A DNA stretch of 64,000 bases from Pantoea sp. Ap-967 (GCF_011752565.1 NZ_VWXK01000030.1:1-64000); one strand, 5' to 3'. Positions 8,356-17,321 are shown, numbered from the stretch's first letter. Translations and numbers: made by a program. Notes: generated by a model not told the origin, from the letters alone.

Positions 8356-8969
8356 TTGGTAATCATCCCTTTAAGGCTGCGGCGAATCAGTTCCTCGCTG
8401 CTAAGGCCTGCCTTGTCCTTGATCGCGGCGATGGCCTTGCTCGCTTCCTGGGGCTTGTAGCCCAGGGAAACCAGGGCGCTGACCGCATCGGCCTCGGCCG
8501 AGGACTCACTGGCCACCGGCAGCGGGCCGTCGGACACCAGGGTGAACATGGCCGGGGAGGTTTCCCAGGCCTTGAAGCGGTCCTTGAGCTCGACCAGCAG
8601 GCGTTCGGCCGTTTTCTTGCCAACACCCGGCACGCGCACCAGCACGGCGGCGTCCTGGGCCTGCACGCAGCGCACCAGTTCGTCCACTTCCAGGCCGGAC
8701 ATCAGCGCCAGCGCCAGCTTCGGGCCGACGCCATTGAGGCGGATCAGCTCGCGGAACAGCTCACGCTCGCGCTTTTCGGCAAAGCCATAAAGCAGGTGGG
8801 CGTCTTCGCGCACCACCAGGTGGGTGTGCACGGTAACCGGTTCGCCGACCTTGGGCAGGCGATACAGGGTGGTCATCGGCACTTCCAGCTCGTAGCCCAC
8901 GCCGTTGACATCGATAACCAGGTGAGGCGGCTGTTTTTCCGCCAGGGTGCCGCGCAAACGTCCAATCAC
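8352..8969 (-). CDS. ruvA: Holliday junction branch migration protein RuvA
   Basis: Tetrameric protein that binds the four-way junction and recruits RuvB. The 205-aa protein shows the N-terminal OB fold (MIGRLRGTLAEKQPPHLVIDV), the helix-hairpin-helix region (LNGVGPKLALALM and VPGVGKKTAERLL) and the C-terminal RuvB-interacting domain (AVSALVSLGYKPQEASKAI). It is followed by ruvB with a 4-nt overlap and preceded by ruvC after about 109 nt. Confidence 0.98.
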   Translation of the reverse strand: MIGRLRGTLAEKQPPHLVIDVNGVGYELEVPMTTLYRLPKVGEPVTVHTHLVVREDAHLLYGFAEKRERELFRELIRLNGVGPKLALALMSGLEVDELVRCVQAQDAAVLVRVPGVGKKTAERLLVELKDRFKAWETSPAMFTLVSDGPLPVASESSAEADAVSALVSLGYKPQEASKAIAAIKDKAGLSSEELIRRSLKGMITK

Positions 8970-9078
8970 GTTCCGATCCTTCCTCTCGGGGAGCCGGTCG
9001 AAGACCGCTCAACCCTATCAGCAAATGCGCCGGATGAACGCTTCAGCCGGCCAAAATATGTATCAGCGCATGAAGCGC

Positions 9079-9603
9079 TCAAAGACGCAAGCGCCCGCCG
9101 CGCCGCCGCGCCGTGGCCAGGCCATGGGGCACCAGGCTGGAACGGGTATGGGCGTGGCACAGGGCGATGGCCAGGGCGTCGGAGGCGTCGATCTGCGGTT
9201 TCTGGGTCAACTTGAGCAGGTGCATGACCATCAGCATCACCTGCTCCTTGTTCGCCCCACCGCTACCGGCGACGGCTTGCTTGACCTGGCTGGCGCTGTA
9301 TTCGGCAATTTCCAGGCCCGCCTCGGCGGCCGCGACGATGGCCGCGCCGCGGGCCTGGCCCAGCTTGAGCGCCGAGTCGGCGTTGCGCGCCATGAATACC
9401 CGCTCGATGCCCATGGTGACCGGGCCATGCTGGGCGATGATTTCGCTGACACCGCGAAAAACGATCTGCAAGCGCTCGTGCAGCTCACCGCTGCCGGTGC
9501 GAATGCAACCCGACGCCACATACTCGCAACCACGGGTGGTCTGGCGAACCACACCATAGCCGGTGATGCGCGAGCCGGGGTCGATACCAAGAATCAGAGT
9601 CAT
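9079..9603 (-). CDS. ruvC: Crossover junction endodeoxyribonuclease RuvC
   Basis: Resolves Holliday junctions by symmetric nicking. The 174-aa protein has the acidic catalytic residues in GIDPGS (Asp7), MGIERVF (Glu) and DASDALAIALCH (two Asp). It is first in the ruvC-ruvA-ruvB set on the minus strand. Upstream lies an inverted REP pair (9643-9722) that separates it from yebC. Confidence 0.98.
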   Translation of the reverse strand: MTLILGIDPGSRITGYGVVRQTTRGCEYVASGCIRTGSGELHERLQIVFRGVSEIIAQHGPVTMGIERVFMARNADSALKLGQARGAAIVAAAEAGLEIAEYSASQVKQAVAGSGGANKEQVMLMVMHLLKLTQKPQIDASDALAIALCHAHTRSSLVPHGLATARRRGGRLRL

Positions 9604-9642
9604 AGTGCCCGTATCAGAATCATGCAGGTTTGCAAATTTTAC

Positions 9643-9722
9643 CGGCCCTTTCGCGGGACAAGCCCGCTCCTACAAGGCATGTGGAATACCTGTAGGAGCG
9701 GGCTTGTCCCGCGAAAGGGCCG
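9643..9722. repeat. REP inverted pair between yebC and ruvC
   Basis: Two copies of the P. putida-type REP (core GTAGGAGCGGGCTTGTCCCGCGAA) in opposite orientation separated by a short AT-richer spacer. Transcribed RNA would form one long hairpin and could limit read-through from yebC into ruvC. Confidence 0.85.
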
Positions 9723-9741
9723 ATACAGGCGCCAAAACACC

Positions 9742-10488
9742 TTAGCCGAGTTTTTCCATGATCTCGTCGGAAATCTGGGCATTGGAATAGACGTTCTGCA
9801 CGTCATCCAGGTCTTCGAGCATGTCGATCAGCTTGAGCACCTTCTCGGCGCCCTCCAGGTCGAGTTCGGCGCTGGTGGTCGGCTGCATGACGATTTCCGC
9901 GTCGGCGGCTTTGAAGCCAGCTTCTTCCAGGGCATTACGCACGGCATAGAAGCTGTTGAACGAGGTGAACACCTCGAACGAGCCGTCATCGTTGGCCACC
10001 ACATCGTCGGCATCGGCCTCCATCGCCGCTTCCATCAGGGCGTCTTCGTCCACACCCGGGGCGAAGCTGATCTGCCCCTTGCGCTCGAACAGGTAGGCCA
10101 CCGAGCCGTCGGTGCCGAGGTTGCCGCCACATTTGCTGAAGGCATGGCGCACGGCGGCAGCGGTACGGTTGCGGTTGTCGGTCATGGCCTCGACCATGAT
10201 CGCCACGCCACCTGGGCCGTAGCCTTCGTAGCTAAGCTCCTCGACGTTGTCACTTTCGTTGGTGCCCGCACCACGGGCCACGGCGCGGTCGATGATGTCG
10301 CGGCTCATGTTGGCGCCCAGCGCTTTATCCAGTGCCAGGCGCAGGCGCGGGTTGGAGGCCGGGTCAGCCCCGCCCTGCTTGGCGGCGACCGTCAGCTCGC
10401 GGATCCACTTGGTGAAGATCTTGCCTCTCTTGGCATCCTGGCGCTCTTTGCGGTGCTTGATGTTCGCCCACTTGGAATGACCAGCCAT
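9742..10488 (-). CDS. yebC: YebC/PmpR-family regulatory protein
   Basis: Member of the widespread YebC/TACO1 family. Members have been described as transcription factors (PmpR in P. aeruginosa) and, more recently, as ribosome-associated translation factors. The 248-aa protein has the family start MAGHSKWANIKHRKERQDA, the GYGPGGVAIMVE motif and the conserved C-terminal region. It lies about 110 nt downstream of aspS on the same strand and upstream of the ruv genes, the common gammaproteobacterial order. Regulatory targets cannot be read from the sequence. Confidence 0.93.
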   Translation of the reverse strand: MAGHSKWANIKHRKERQDAKRGKIFTKWIRELTVAAKQGGADPASNPRLRLALDKALGANMSRDIIDRAVARGAGTNESDNVEELSYEGYGPGGVAIMVEAMTDNRNRTAAAVRHAFSKCGGNLGTDGSVAYLFERKGQISFAPGVDEDALMEAAMEADADDVVANDDGSFEVFTSFNSFYAVRNALEEAGFKAADAEIVMQPTTSAELDLEGAEKVLKLIDMLEDLDDVQNVYSNAQISDEIMEKLG

Positions 10489-10518
10489 AACGACTCCAGA
10501 TCCTTGCTACAGAAACAG

Positions 10519-10540
10519 GTTCCGCCCCGAAGGGCGGAAC
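10519..10540 (-). other. Hairpin between aspS and yebC
   Basis: Perfect 9-bp stem GTTCCGCCC/GGGCGGAAC with a 4-nt loop in the aspS-yebC intergenic region. No strong T tract follows on the minus strand, so it may be an RNA-stabilising hairpin or a weak terminator. Confidence 0.5.
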
Positions 10541-10597
10541 GTGGGAAGACTGCGCCGAAGCGCGTGGGCGCACCCGCCGGGATGCGCCCGGGGCCGA

Positions 10598-12373
10598 TTA
10601 CTCGACCTTGGTCTGCTCGCGCAGGCGGATGTGCAGCTCGCGCAGGGCCTTGGCGTCGACCAGGCCAGGGGCCTGGGTCATGACGCACGCGGCGCTCTGG
10701 GTTTTCGGGAAGGCAATCACTTCACGAATCGACTGGGCGCCGGTCATCAGCATCACCAGGCGGTCCAGGCCGAAGGCCAGGCCACCGTGGGGCGGTGCAC
10801 CGAACTTCAGGGCGTCGAGCAGGAAGCCGAACTTCTCTTCCTGTTCTGCCGCCTCGATACCCAGCAGGCGGAACACCGCTTGCTGCATTTCCTTGCGGTG
10901 AATACGGATCGAACCGCCACCCAGCTCGGTGCCGTTGAGCACCATGTCGTAGGCACGGGAGAGCGCGGTAGCCGGGTTGGCCTCGAGTTCTTCAGGGGTG
11001 CACTTCGGCGCGGTGAACGGGTGGTGCAGCGCAGTGAAGCTGCCGTCTTCGTTCTCTTCGAACATCGGGAAGTCGACGACCCACATCGGTGCCCACTCGC
11101 AGGTCAGCAGCTCGAAGTCGTGGCCCAGGCGGATACGCAGCGCGCCCAGGGCTTCGCTGACGACCTTGAACTTGTCGGCACCGAAGAACACGATGTCGCC
11201 ATCCACGGCGCCTACGCGGTCGAGGATGGTGTTGAGGTTGGCCTCGGGGATGTTCTTGACGATCGGCGACTGCAGGCCTTCGACGCCCTTGGCGCGCTCG
11301 TTGACCTTGATGTAGGCCAGGCCCTTGGCACCGTAGATGCCGACGAACTTGGTGTACTCGTCGATCTTGCTGCGCGGCATGCTGGCACCGCCTGGCAGGC
11401 GCAGGGCGGTAACGCGGCATTTCGGGTCGTTGGCCGGGCCTGCGAAGACCTTGAAGTCAACGTCCTTGAGCTGGTCGGCAACGTCAACCAGTTCCAGCGG
11501 GTTACGCAGGTCTGGCTTGTCGGAACCGTAGCGGCGCATGGCCTCTTCGAAGGTCATGTGCGGGAATTCACCGAATTCCAGGTCCAGCACTTCCTTGAAC
11601 AGCTTGCGGATCATGCTCTCGGTGAGGCCCATGATCTCGCTTTCGTCGAGGAAGCTGGTTTCGATGTCGATCTGGGTGAATTCCGGCTGGCGGTCGGCAC
11701 GCAGGTCTTCGTCGCGGAAGCACTTGGCGATCTGGTAGTAGCGGTCGAAACCGGCCACCATCAGCAGCTGCTTGAACAGCTGCGGCGACTGCGGCAGGGC
11801 GAAGAAGCTGCCAGCGTGGGTACGGCTCGGCACCAGGTAGTCACGCGCGCCTTCCGGGGTAGCCCGGGTGAGGATCGGCGTTTCGACGTCGAGGAAGCCG
11901 TTTTCGTCGAGGAAGCGGCGGATGCTGCTGGTGATGCGCGAACGCAGGCGCAGCTTGTCGGCCATTTCCGGGCGACGCAGGTCGATGAAGCGGTAGCGCA
12001 GGCGGGTTTCTTCGCCCACGTCGGAGTATTCGTTCAGCGGGAACGGCGGGGTTTCCGCTTCGTTGAGCACGTTCAGCTGGTAGCCGAGGATCTCGATGGC
12101 GCCGGAGGCCATGTTGGCGTTCACCGCGCCGTCCGGGCGCTTGCGCACCTTGCCGGTGATCTGCACGACGTACTCGCTGCGCACGCGGTCGGCGGCGGCG
12201 AAGGTTTCGGCGCGGTCCGGGTCGAACACGACCTGGGCCATGCCTTCGCGGTCACGGATGTCGAGGAAGATCACCCCGCCGTGGTCGCGGCGACGATGGA
12301 CCCAGCCGCAAAGGGTGACTTCCTGGCCGTCCAGGCTCTCGTTCAGTTGGCCGCAATAATGGCTGCGCATCAT
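10598..12373 (-). CDS. aspS: Aspartate-tRNA ligase (probably non-discriminating)
   Basis: Class II aminoacyl-tRNA synthetase charging tRNA-Asp. In pseudomonads the enzyme can also charge tRNA-Asn for later amidation; this is family knowledge, not visible here. The 591-aa protein has an N-terminal OB fold (VTLCGWVHRRRDHGGVIFLD), class II motif 2 (CFRDEDLRADRQPEFTQID), a GAD insertion domain and motif 3 (GLAFGLDRLVML). Two adjacent Met codons (12373, 12370) are possible starts. Confidence 0.97.
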   Translation of the reverse strand: MMRSHYCGQLNESLDGQEVTLCGWVHRRRDHGGVIFLDIRDREGMAQVVFDPDRAETFAAADRVRSEYVVQITGKVRKRPDGAVNANMASGAIEILGYQLNVLNEAETPPFPLNEYSDVGEETRLRYRFIDLRRPEMADKLRLRSRITSSIRRFLDENGFLDVETPILTRATPEGARDYLVPSRTHAGSFFALPQSPQLFKQLLMVAGFDRYYQIAKCFRDEDLRADRQPEFTQIDIETSFLDESEIMGLTESMIRKLFKEVLDLEFGEFPHMTFEEAMRRYGSDKPDLRNPLELVDVADQLKDVDFKVFAGPANDPKCRVTALRLPGGASMPRSKIDEYTKFVGIYGAKGLAYIKVNERAKGVEGLQSPIVKNIPEANLNTILDRVGAVDGDIVFFGADKFKVVSEALGALRIRLGHDFELLTCEWAPMWVVDFPMFEENEDGSFTALHHPFTAPKCTPEELEANPATALSRAYDMVLNGTELGGGSIRIHRKEMQQAVFRLLGIEAAEQEEKFGFLLDALKFGAPPHGGLAFGLDRLVMLMTGAQSIREVIAFPKTQSAACVMTQAPGLVDAKALRELHIRLREQTKVE

Positions 12374-12467
12374 GATGGTGGTTTCGCTTCTCGTGATTCG
12401 TGTATTCGATGGAGGCCTTGGCCGCCCGAAGGGCTAATACTGCAAGACCCGGCTACTGCAATTCAAC

Positions 12468-12689
12468 TCAGTCGGCCTTGTCGCCGCCTGCCAGATTCTT
12501 TTTCGCCCCGGTCTTGAAGTCGGTTTCGTACCAGCCATTACCACTCAGGCGAAAGCCCGGCACCGACAGCAGTTTCTTCAGTGCCGGCGCCTGGCAGGCC
12601 GGGCAGTCGGTCAGCGGCGCGGCGCTGATCTTCTGCAATGCCTCCATGCGGTGGTCGCAGGAAGCACATTGGTAGTCATAAAGGGGCAT
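12468..12689 (-). CDS. FmdB-family zinc-ribbon protein
   Basis: Small 73-aa protein with a putative zinc ribbon formed by CASCDH (residues 8-13) and CPACQ (about 34-38), starting MPLYDYQC as is typical of the FmdB family. Its exact role is unknown; regulatory or nucleic-acid binding is only inferred. It lies about 95 nt upstream of aspS on the same strand, a conserved neighbourhood in Pseudomonas. Confidence 0.88.
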   Translation of the reverse strand: MPLYDYQCASCDHRMEALQKISAAPLTDCPACQAPALKKLLSVPGFRLSGNGWYETDFKTGAKKNLAGGDKAD

Positions 12690-12789
12690 GAACGTCTCTC
12701 GTCAACCACAACGCGGGCTGCCAGGGCAGCAAAAAGCGGGATTATATATGGTTAACCGGCACTGCGCAGCCCGCCCGGCGATCAGCGTG

Positions 12790-13107
12790 TCACCGTGGAT
12801 CGAGCAGCCAGACGACGCAGATCACCCGGATCAACCCGCTGAAGTTGCGCACCCCGCCCTGGCGCAGGTGTACCTCGCGGTCGACGTACGACAACACCGC
12901 GCTCACCGAACAGCGGTTGGTCGCCGCAATCTGTTCGAGGATACCCCAATACACGGCCTCCAGGCGCAGGCAGGTGGAAAAGCCATTAAGCCTGATGGAA
13001 CGTGCAATCGGCTGTACCTGCGCCATGTCGAAATCGACCGTGAATGGATCGACGCTGGGCTTGCCCGGCCAGCCCCCGTGCCTTGCAGCCTTGTTGATTG
13101 CGTGCAT
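12790..13107 (-). CDS. Ribbon-helix-helix domain protein
   Basis: The last 65 residues resemble the RHH_4 DNA-binding family: a beta-strand SIRLNGFSTCLRLE, then helices containing LEQIAATNRCSVSAVLSYVD and FSGLIRVICV. The open frame extends upstream to 13191, but the ATG at 13107 is preceded by AAGGGG at good spacing, giving 105 aa. No toxin gene is adjacent; the neighbours are FmdB downstream and the Dps-like gene upstream, both on the same strand. Function unknown, probably a transcriptional regulator. Confidence 0.7.
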   Translation of the reverse strand: MHAINKAARHGGWPGKPSVDPFTVDFDMAQVQPIARSIRLNGFSTCLRLEAVYWGILEQIAATNRCSVSAVLSYVDREVHLRQGGVRNFSGLIRVICVVWLLDPR

Positions 13108-13196
13108 ATCGCCCCTTCGCCTCACGAGAAATCCGAGGCCCAGTAAGGCGCGCAAAGCCACACACTGATCAGCGGCAAAGCTTTCCCGCACAAACG

Positions 13197-13231
13197 AAAA
13201 AGCCCGAAAGCGCTTACTCTTTCGGGCTTTC
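13197..13231 (-). terminator. Terminator after the Dps-like gene
   Basis: AGCCCGAAAG/CTTTCGGGCT perfect 10-bp stem (13201-13210 with 13219-13228), flanked by A-rich and T-rich sequence. It lies just 3' of the Dps-like gene on the minus strand. Confidence 0.8.
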
Positions 13232-13255
13232 CTACAACCGGTGGTTAAGCTTCAC

Positions 13256-13729
13256 TCATTTTTCGTCGAGCAGTACCCGCAGCATCCAGGCCGTCTTTTC
13301 GTGCACCTGCATGCGCTGGGTGAGCAGGTCGGCGGTTGGCTCGTCGCTGACCTTGTCCACCACCGGGAAGATGCTGCGTGCGGTTCGCACCACCGCTTCC
13401 TGCCCCTGGACCAGCTGGCGGATCATTTCGCTTGCCGCAGGAACCCCTTCCTCCTCCTTGATCGAGGAATGCCGGGCGTAGAATGCATACGACCCCGGCG
13501 CCGGGAAGCCCAGGGCGCGGATGCGCTCGGCGATCGAGTCGACCGCAAGCGCCAGTTCGTTGTACTGCTCCTCGAACATCAGGTGCAGGGTACGGAACGA
13601 CGGGCCGGTGACGTTCCAATGAAAGTTATGGGTTTTCAAGTACAGCACGTAGGTGTCCGACAACAAACGGGACAAGCCTTCGACGATGGACTTGCGATCT
13701 TCTTCACTGATACCGATATCGATTGCCAT
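13256..13729 (-). CDS. Dps/ferritin-like DNA-protection protein
   Basis: Ferritin-like four-helix protein of the Dps family, expected to oxidise and store iron with peroxide and protect DNA in stress. The 157-aa protein has the ferroxidase signature THNFHWNVTGPSFRTLHLMF followed by FEEQYNELA. The start at 13729 (MAIDIGISEED) follows GGGGAG; a longer frame reaches 13762 but lacks this support. It is separated from the ribbon-helix-helix gene downstream by a terminator, so it is probably monocistronic. Confidence 0.93.
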   Translation of the reverse strand: MAIDIGISEEDRKSIVEGLSRLLSDTYVLYLKTHNFHWNVTGPSFRTLHLMFEEQYNELALAVDSIAERIRALGFPAPGSYAFYARHSSIKEEEGVPAASEMIRQLVQGQEAVVRTARSIFPVVDKVSDEPTADLLTQRMQVHEKTAWMLRVLLDEK

Positions 13730-14005
13730 GAAGCTCCCCTTTCCATTTGGCTTGACGATCAAGCAGGCCCGACAACTCTACCAACACTTGCCCGTCCCTG
13801 CCCATGACCCAGCGCAAAAGCCGCACGCGACGCCTGCGGTTTGAGAAGCCCCCGCCTTTGCGGTTAAATAGGCACCGTGCCACCCGTGCGGATTGTCATT
13901 GCCGGGTGCATAGGCAGGCCTGCCACGTGTTCGCGCCCTACACCTCATGCGCACCGTGCTGCCCGCTCTTCCTGTGATCGGCCTTATCAACTGTGAGCCA
14001 ACCCC

Positions 14006-14599
14006 ATGTTCAAGATCGTCCATCTGGTGACGGGCGTCGCGGCTTTGCTGCTATCGCTCATACCCAGCCTGAAAGCTGACGCAACACCCTTCCTGCAGCA
14101 ACCCGACGCGGTCTACCTGGCCCTGCTCGGCCTGCTCAACCTGCTGCTGGCCCCGGTCGTGCCCATGTACTACCGCGGTGCACGCCAGCAACTGCAACAC
14201 CTGGCCTGCGCGCTGCTGGTGGTGGCCGTGGTACTGCAAACCCTGACCCTGCTGGCACGCCCGGAAATGGGCAACCTGGCGGCATTGGTGTGCGCGGTAC
14301 TGGCCGTTGCCCTGCACCTGGCCGTGGGCTTCGCCCGCACCGGGCGCAAGGCACGCGCAAGCCAGGGCGCACCGGTACAAGCAGGCAACCGCGATACCGG
14401 CACCGTGAAGTGGTTCAACACCTCCAAGGGCTTCGGCTTCATTTCCCGCGACTCGGGTGACGATATCTTCGTGCACTTCCGGGCCATTCGCGGTGAAGGC
14501 CACCGCATTCTGGTCGAAGGCCAGCGCGTGGAGTTCTCGGTGATGCACCGCGACAAAGGCCTGCAGGCCGAAGACGTGGTGGCGGTCACCCGCCGCTGA
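14006..14599 (+). CDS. Four-helix membrane protein with C-terminal cold-shock domain
   Basis: 197-aa fusion. Residues about 5-125 hold four hydrophobic helices, and residues about 130-197 are a complete cold-shock domain with RNP1 (KGFGFI) and RNP2 (DIFVHF) beginning GTVKWFN. Cold-shock domains bind single-stranded RNA or DNA; here binding would be anchored at the inner membrane. It is the first plus-strand gene of the window, convergent with slyX. No role is established from the sequence; RNA chaperoning at the membrane is an inference. Confidence 0.88.
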   Translation: MFKIVHLVTGVAALLLSLIPSLKADATPFLQQPDAVYLALLGLLNLLLAPVVPMYYRGARQQLQHLACALLVVAVVLQTLTLLARPEMGNLAALVCAVLAVALHLAVGFARTGRKARASQGAPVQAGNRDTGTVKWFNTSKGFGFISRDSGDDIFVHFRAIRGEGHRILVEGQRVEFSVMHRDKGLQAEDVVAVTRR

Positions 14600-14605
14600 C
14601 CCTGC

Positions 14606-14632
14606 GGTGCCCCGGGGCAACCCCGGGGCACC
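14606..14632. other. Perfect GC-rich hairpin between convergent genes
   Basis: 12-bp perfect stem GGTGCCCCGGGG/CCCCGGGGCACC with loop CAA between the cold-shock gene and slyX. There is no T tract on either strand, but its position suggests it ends or protects both convergent transcripts. Confidence 0.6.
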
Positions 14633-14648
14633 TTCAGCACCTGGCGCC

Positions 14649-14855
14649 TTAATAATGAGGCGGCGGTGCTTCCTCCCCCTCGCTGCCGTACTGGCCGACC
14701 ATCTCTTCATAACGCTTGATCAACTCGGCCACCTGCAGTTGCAGGCGTTCGATCACCCGCCCCTGCTCGACCACCACATCGTTGAGCGCCTGGAGGGTGT
14801 CATCCTGAAATGCCTGGCGGGTTTCCAACTCGACAATACGTGCGTCCATCGACAT
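14649..14855 (-). CDS. slyX: SlyX family protein
   Basis: Small 68-aa coiled-coil protein of unknown function (MSMDARIVELETRQAFQDDT start, proline-rich PPPHY end). The ATG at 14855 is preceded by AGGAGG with 7-nt spacing and lies one base after the HIT gene stop, so the two are co-transcribed. The same HIT-slyX neighbourhood occurs in other pseudomonads. Confidence 0.92.
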   Translation of the reverse strand: MSMDARIVELETRQAFQDDTLQALNDVVVEQGRVIERLQLQVAELIKRYEEMVGQYGSEGEEAPPPHY

Positions 14856-14856
14856 G

Positions 14857-15276
14857 TCAGGCCTCCTGGTAGCTGTCGCCCAGCAGCCCGCGCAGGCGCT
14901 GGCCGATCGCCTCGACCTGGCCAGGGGCATACTCACCCGAAGGCACCTTGCCCCATACCGGCGCAGGCCAGGCGGCGTCCCCGTGGTGGCGAACGATGAC
15001 ATGCATGTGCAACTGGCTGACCACGTTGCCCAGGGTGGCAACGTTCATCTTGTCGGCCTTGAACTCGCGCTTGAGCGCTTCGGCCAGGCAGGTGGTTTCT
15101 TGCCACAGTTGCGCCTGGTCGTCCGCGCTCAAGTCGAACAGTTCGCTCACGCCGGCGCGCCGGGGCACCAGGATGAACCAGGGGTAATTGGCATCCTTGC
15201 TGAGCAACAGACGGCACAGCGGAAAATCCCCAAGCACCAGGGAATCCTGCTGCAAACGCGAATCCATCTCAAACAC
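14857..15276 (-). CDS. HIT-family nucleotide-binding protein
   Basis: 139-aa histidine-triad protein, likely a nucleotide hydrolase or transferase of the Hint/Fhit superfamily. The triad region reads QLHMHVIVRHHGD near residue 90: the first two histidines of H-x-H-x-H are present but the third position is changed. A short A/G-rich stretch precedes the start. The in-frame Met at residue 4 is an alternative start. It precedes slyX in a two-gene unit. Substrate unknown. Confidence 0.88.
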   Translation of the reverse strand: MFEMDSRLQQDSLVLGDFPLCRLLLSKDANYPWFILVPRRAGVSELFDLSADDQAQLWQETTCLAEALKREFKADKMNVATLGNVVSQLHMHVIVRHHGDAAWPAPVWGKVPSGEYAPGQVEAIGQRLRGLLGDSYQEA

Positions 15277-16021
15277 GGTAAACCTCCGTCACTAAATCAG
15301 GCATCAAGGATACCGCGCTTCGCCGGTGGCGGCATGCGCCATCGCGCCGACCGCACACTTTAAGTTCATGAAATACCGCAAGTTGCACTACCGCGGTAAC
15401 ACAGCGCTACTTTTCGCACCAAAATGAGGCCACAAAAGTGTGTAGCAATACGGTTCTACCCACACCCACGACTCTGCATCAACTGTTTCCGGTAACACGT
15501 TGACTTTTATGGCGGGTTTTCACGATAACCACGCTGCACCAACTGGCACACCATCAGACAGGCCTCGCCCCGTGTTTTCGGCACCTTCAGCGCTTCGGCC
15601 GAGCGATTTGTGAAAATTTCATCAATCGTGGTAAATGTTGAGCACGCTTGTTGCATTCTTTCTACGCCAAGTCGGCACGACACCTGCATTGGCAGATGCC
15701 AGGTGACGCGACAAATAACAACAGCGGCATTGGTGACACCAGGGAGTTTCCCAACCGGCAGGGCGTGAATGACGCAAACATGACGGTAACGGAACAACGC
15801 TGGCGTTGTACGCCCCGAATTAACGGGGCGTGATTTGCGACATGGAAATACCTAAAAGCGACATGACCGTAAAGTTCCCGATAAGAGAAATTTTGTCATA
15901 TCGCCAATAACAGTCAGCGTGCTATACATTTTCGCCGACATAACAAGAAAGAGCTGTCCCATATAACTAAAACACTTGGGCACAGCGGTACTCTTCCTAA
16001 AAACCAAAGGAGCAAATCACG
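15277..16021. other. Long intergenic region upstream of the porin
   Basis: About 745 nt, AT-richer than the surroundings, with no well-supported gene. A perfect CGCCCCG/CGGGGCG hairpin lies at 15811-15830. A short minus-strand frame (15507-15656, 49 codons, ending RGYRENPP) has GC-rich third positions in its last part but only a weak ribosome site. The 3' end holds the porin leader with AAAGGAG before the ATG at 16022. The stretch may hold a long 5' UTR, a small RNA or a small protein. Confidence 0.4.
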
Positions 16022-17296
16022 ATGCGCGTGATGAAGTGGAGCATGATCGCCCTGGCCGTTGCAGCCGGGACCTCGCAGATGGCCGTAGCGTCGTCCCAGG
16101 ACGATTCCAAGGGTTTCCTCGAAGACAGCAAGCTGAACGTCAAGACTCGCATGCTGTACTTCAGCCGTGACTTCCGCAACAACGCACCGAGCACCCAGAG
16201 CCGCGTGGAAGAGACGGGCCTGGGTTTCCTCGGCACTTATGAATCGGGCTTCACCCAGGGCACCGTAGGCTTCGGCGTCGACGCCATCGGCATGCTCGGC
16301 CTGAAGCTGGACAGCGGTAAAGGCCGCTACGGTACCGGCCTGTTCCCTGAAGACTCCGACGGCCGCGCCCAGGATGACTACTCCAAGGCCGGCGGCGCGG
16401 TGAAACTGCGCATTTCCGATACCGTGCTGAAGGTCGGCTCTCAGTTCACCGCCATGCCTGTGTTCGCCACGGACGACAGCCGCCTGCTGCCGGAAATGGC
16501 CGAAGGCGCCCTGATCACCAGCAACGAAATCAAGGGCCTGACCCTGAACGCCGGTCGCTTCACCGCGCTGGACGCACAGGCTCAAACCTTCCACGACAGC
16601 CTGCACCTCAAGCAAGCCGACGTGATCGGCGGCACCTATGCCTTCACCGACAGCCTGTCCACCAGCCTGTACTACTCGAAGGTCGAAGACTACTGGCGCA
16701 AATACTACGCCAACGTCAACTGGGCACTGCCACTCTCCGACAAGCAAGGCCTGGTGTTCGACTTCAACATCTATGACACCAAGAGCGATGGTGCTGGCCT
16801 GCAACGCGCCGAAAACGACGGCGTGACCAAGCTCGACAACCGCGCCTTCAGCCTGTCGGCCGCCTATAACGTTGGCGCCCACACCTTCACCCTGGCCTAC
16901 CAGAAGGTGACCGGTGACGGCGACTACGGTTACGGCGTGGACGGTGGCGGCACCGTGTTCCTGGCCAACTCCGTGGCCCGTTCCGACTTCAACGCCGAGG
17001 ACGAGAAGTCCTGGCAGGCGCGCTACGACCTGAACTTCGCCGAGTTCGGCGTACCAGGCCTGACCTTCATGACCCGTTACGTGCGTGGTACCGGCGCCAA
17101 CACCGCCACCACCGACAACGGCAAGGAATGGGAACGCGACATCGACATCAAGTACGTGCTGCAAGAAGGCCCGGCCAAGGACCTGAGCTTCCGCGTACGC
17201 CAGGCCACCTACCGCTCCGCCGACGGCGTCTACTACGGCTCCCCGTCGCTGGACGAACTGCGCCTGATCGTCGAGTACCCGCTGAGCATCCTGTAA
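16022..17296 (+). CDS. OprD-family outer-membrane porin
   Basis: 424-aa outer-membrane beta-barrel of the OprD/Occ family, which takes up basic amino acids, dipeptides or carboxylates. It has a signal peptide (cleavage near AVAS, residue 24) and the family hallmarks LNVKTRMLYFSRDFRNN, LGFLGTYESGFTQGTVGFG and a C-terminal strand ending in hydrophobic PLSIL. An AAAGGAG ribosome site precedes the start. It sits between slyX and proS, the position of oprD itself in P. aeruginosa, so it may be the positional counterpart; substrate specificity cannot be read. Confidence 0.93.
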   Translation: MRVMKWSMIALAVAAGTSQMAVASSQDDSKGFLEDSKLNVKTRMLYFSRDFRNNAPSTQSRVEETGLGFLGTYESGFTQGTVGFGVDAIGMLGLKLDSGKGRYGTGLFPEDSDGRAQDDYSKAGGAVKLRISDTVLKVGSQFTAMPVFATDDSRLLPEMAEGALITSNEIKGLTLNAGRFTALDAQAQTFHDSLHLKQADVIGGTYAFTDSLSTSLYYSKVEDYWRKYYANVNWALPLSDKQGLVFDFNIYDTKSDGAGLQRAENDGVTKLDNRAFSLSAAYNVGAHTFTLAYQKVTGDGDYGYGVDGGGTVFLANSVARSDFNAEDEKSWQARYDLNFAEFGVPGLTFMTRYVRGTGANTATTDNGKEWERDIDIKYVLQEGPAKDLSFRVRQATYRSADGVYYGSPSLDELRLIVEYPLSIL

Positions 17297-17321
17297 GCCT
17301 GGCTTGCAGTGCCCCGCACCT

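Noticed and set aside
10541..12517. Long plus-strand open frame of about 658 codons opposite aspS
   Set aside because: It is the antisense of a clear aspartate-tRNA ligase; long antisense frames are normal in GC-rich genes, and its composition is unlike a real protein.
14857..15276. HIT protein as a pseudogene because of the altered third triad position
   Set aside because: Length, frame and the first two histidines are normal, and many HIT members vary at that position.
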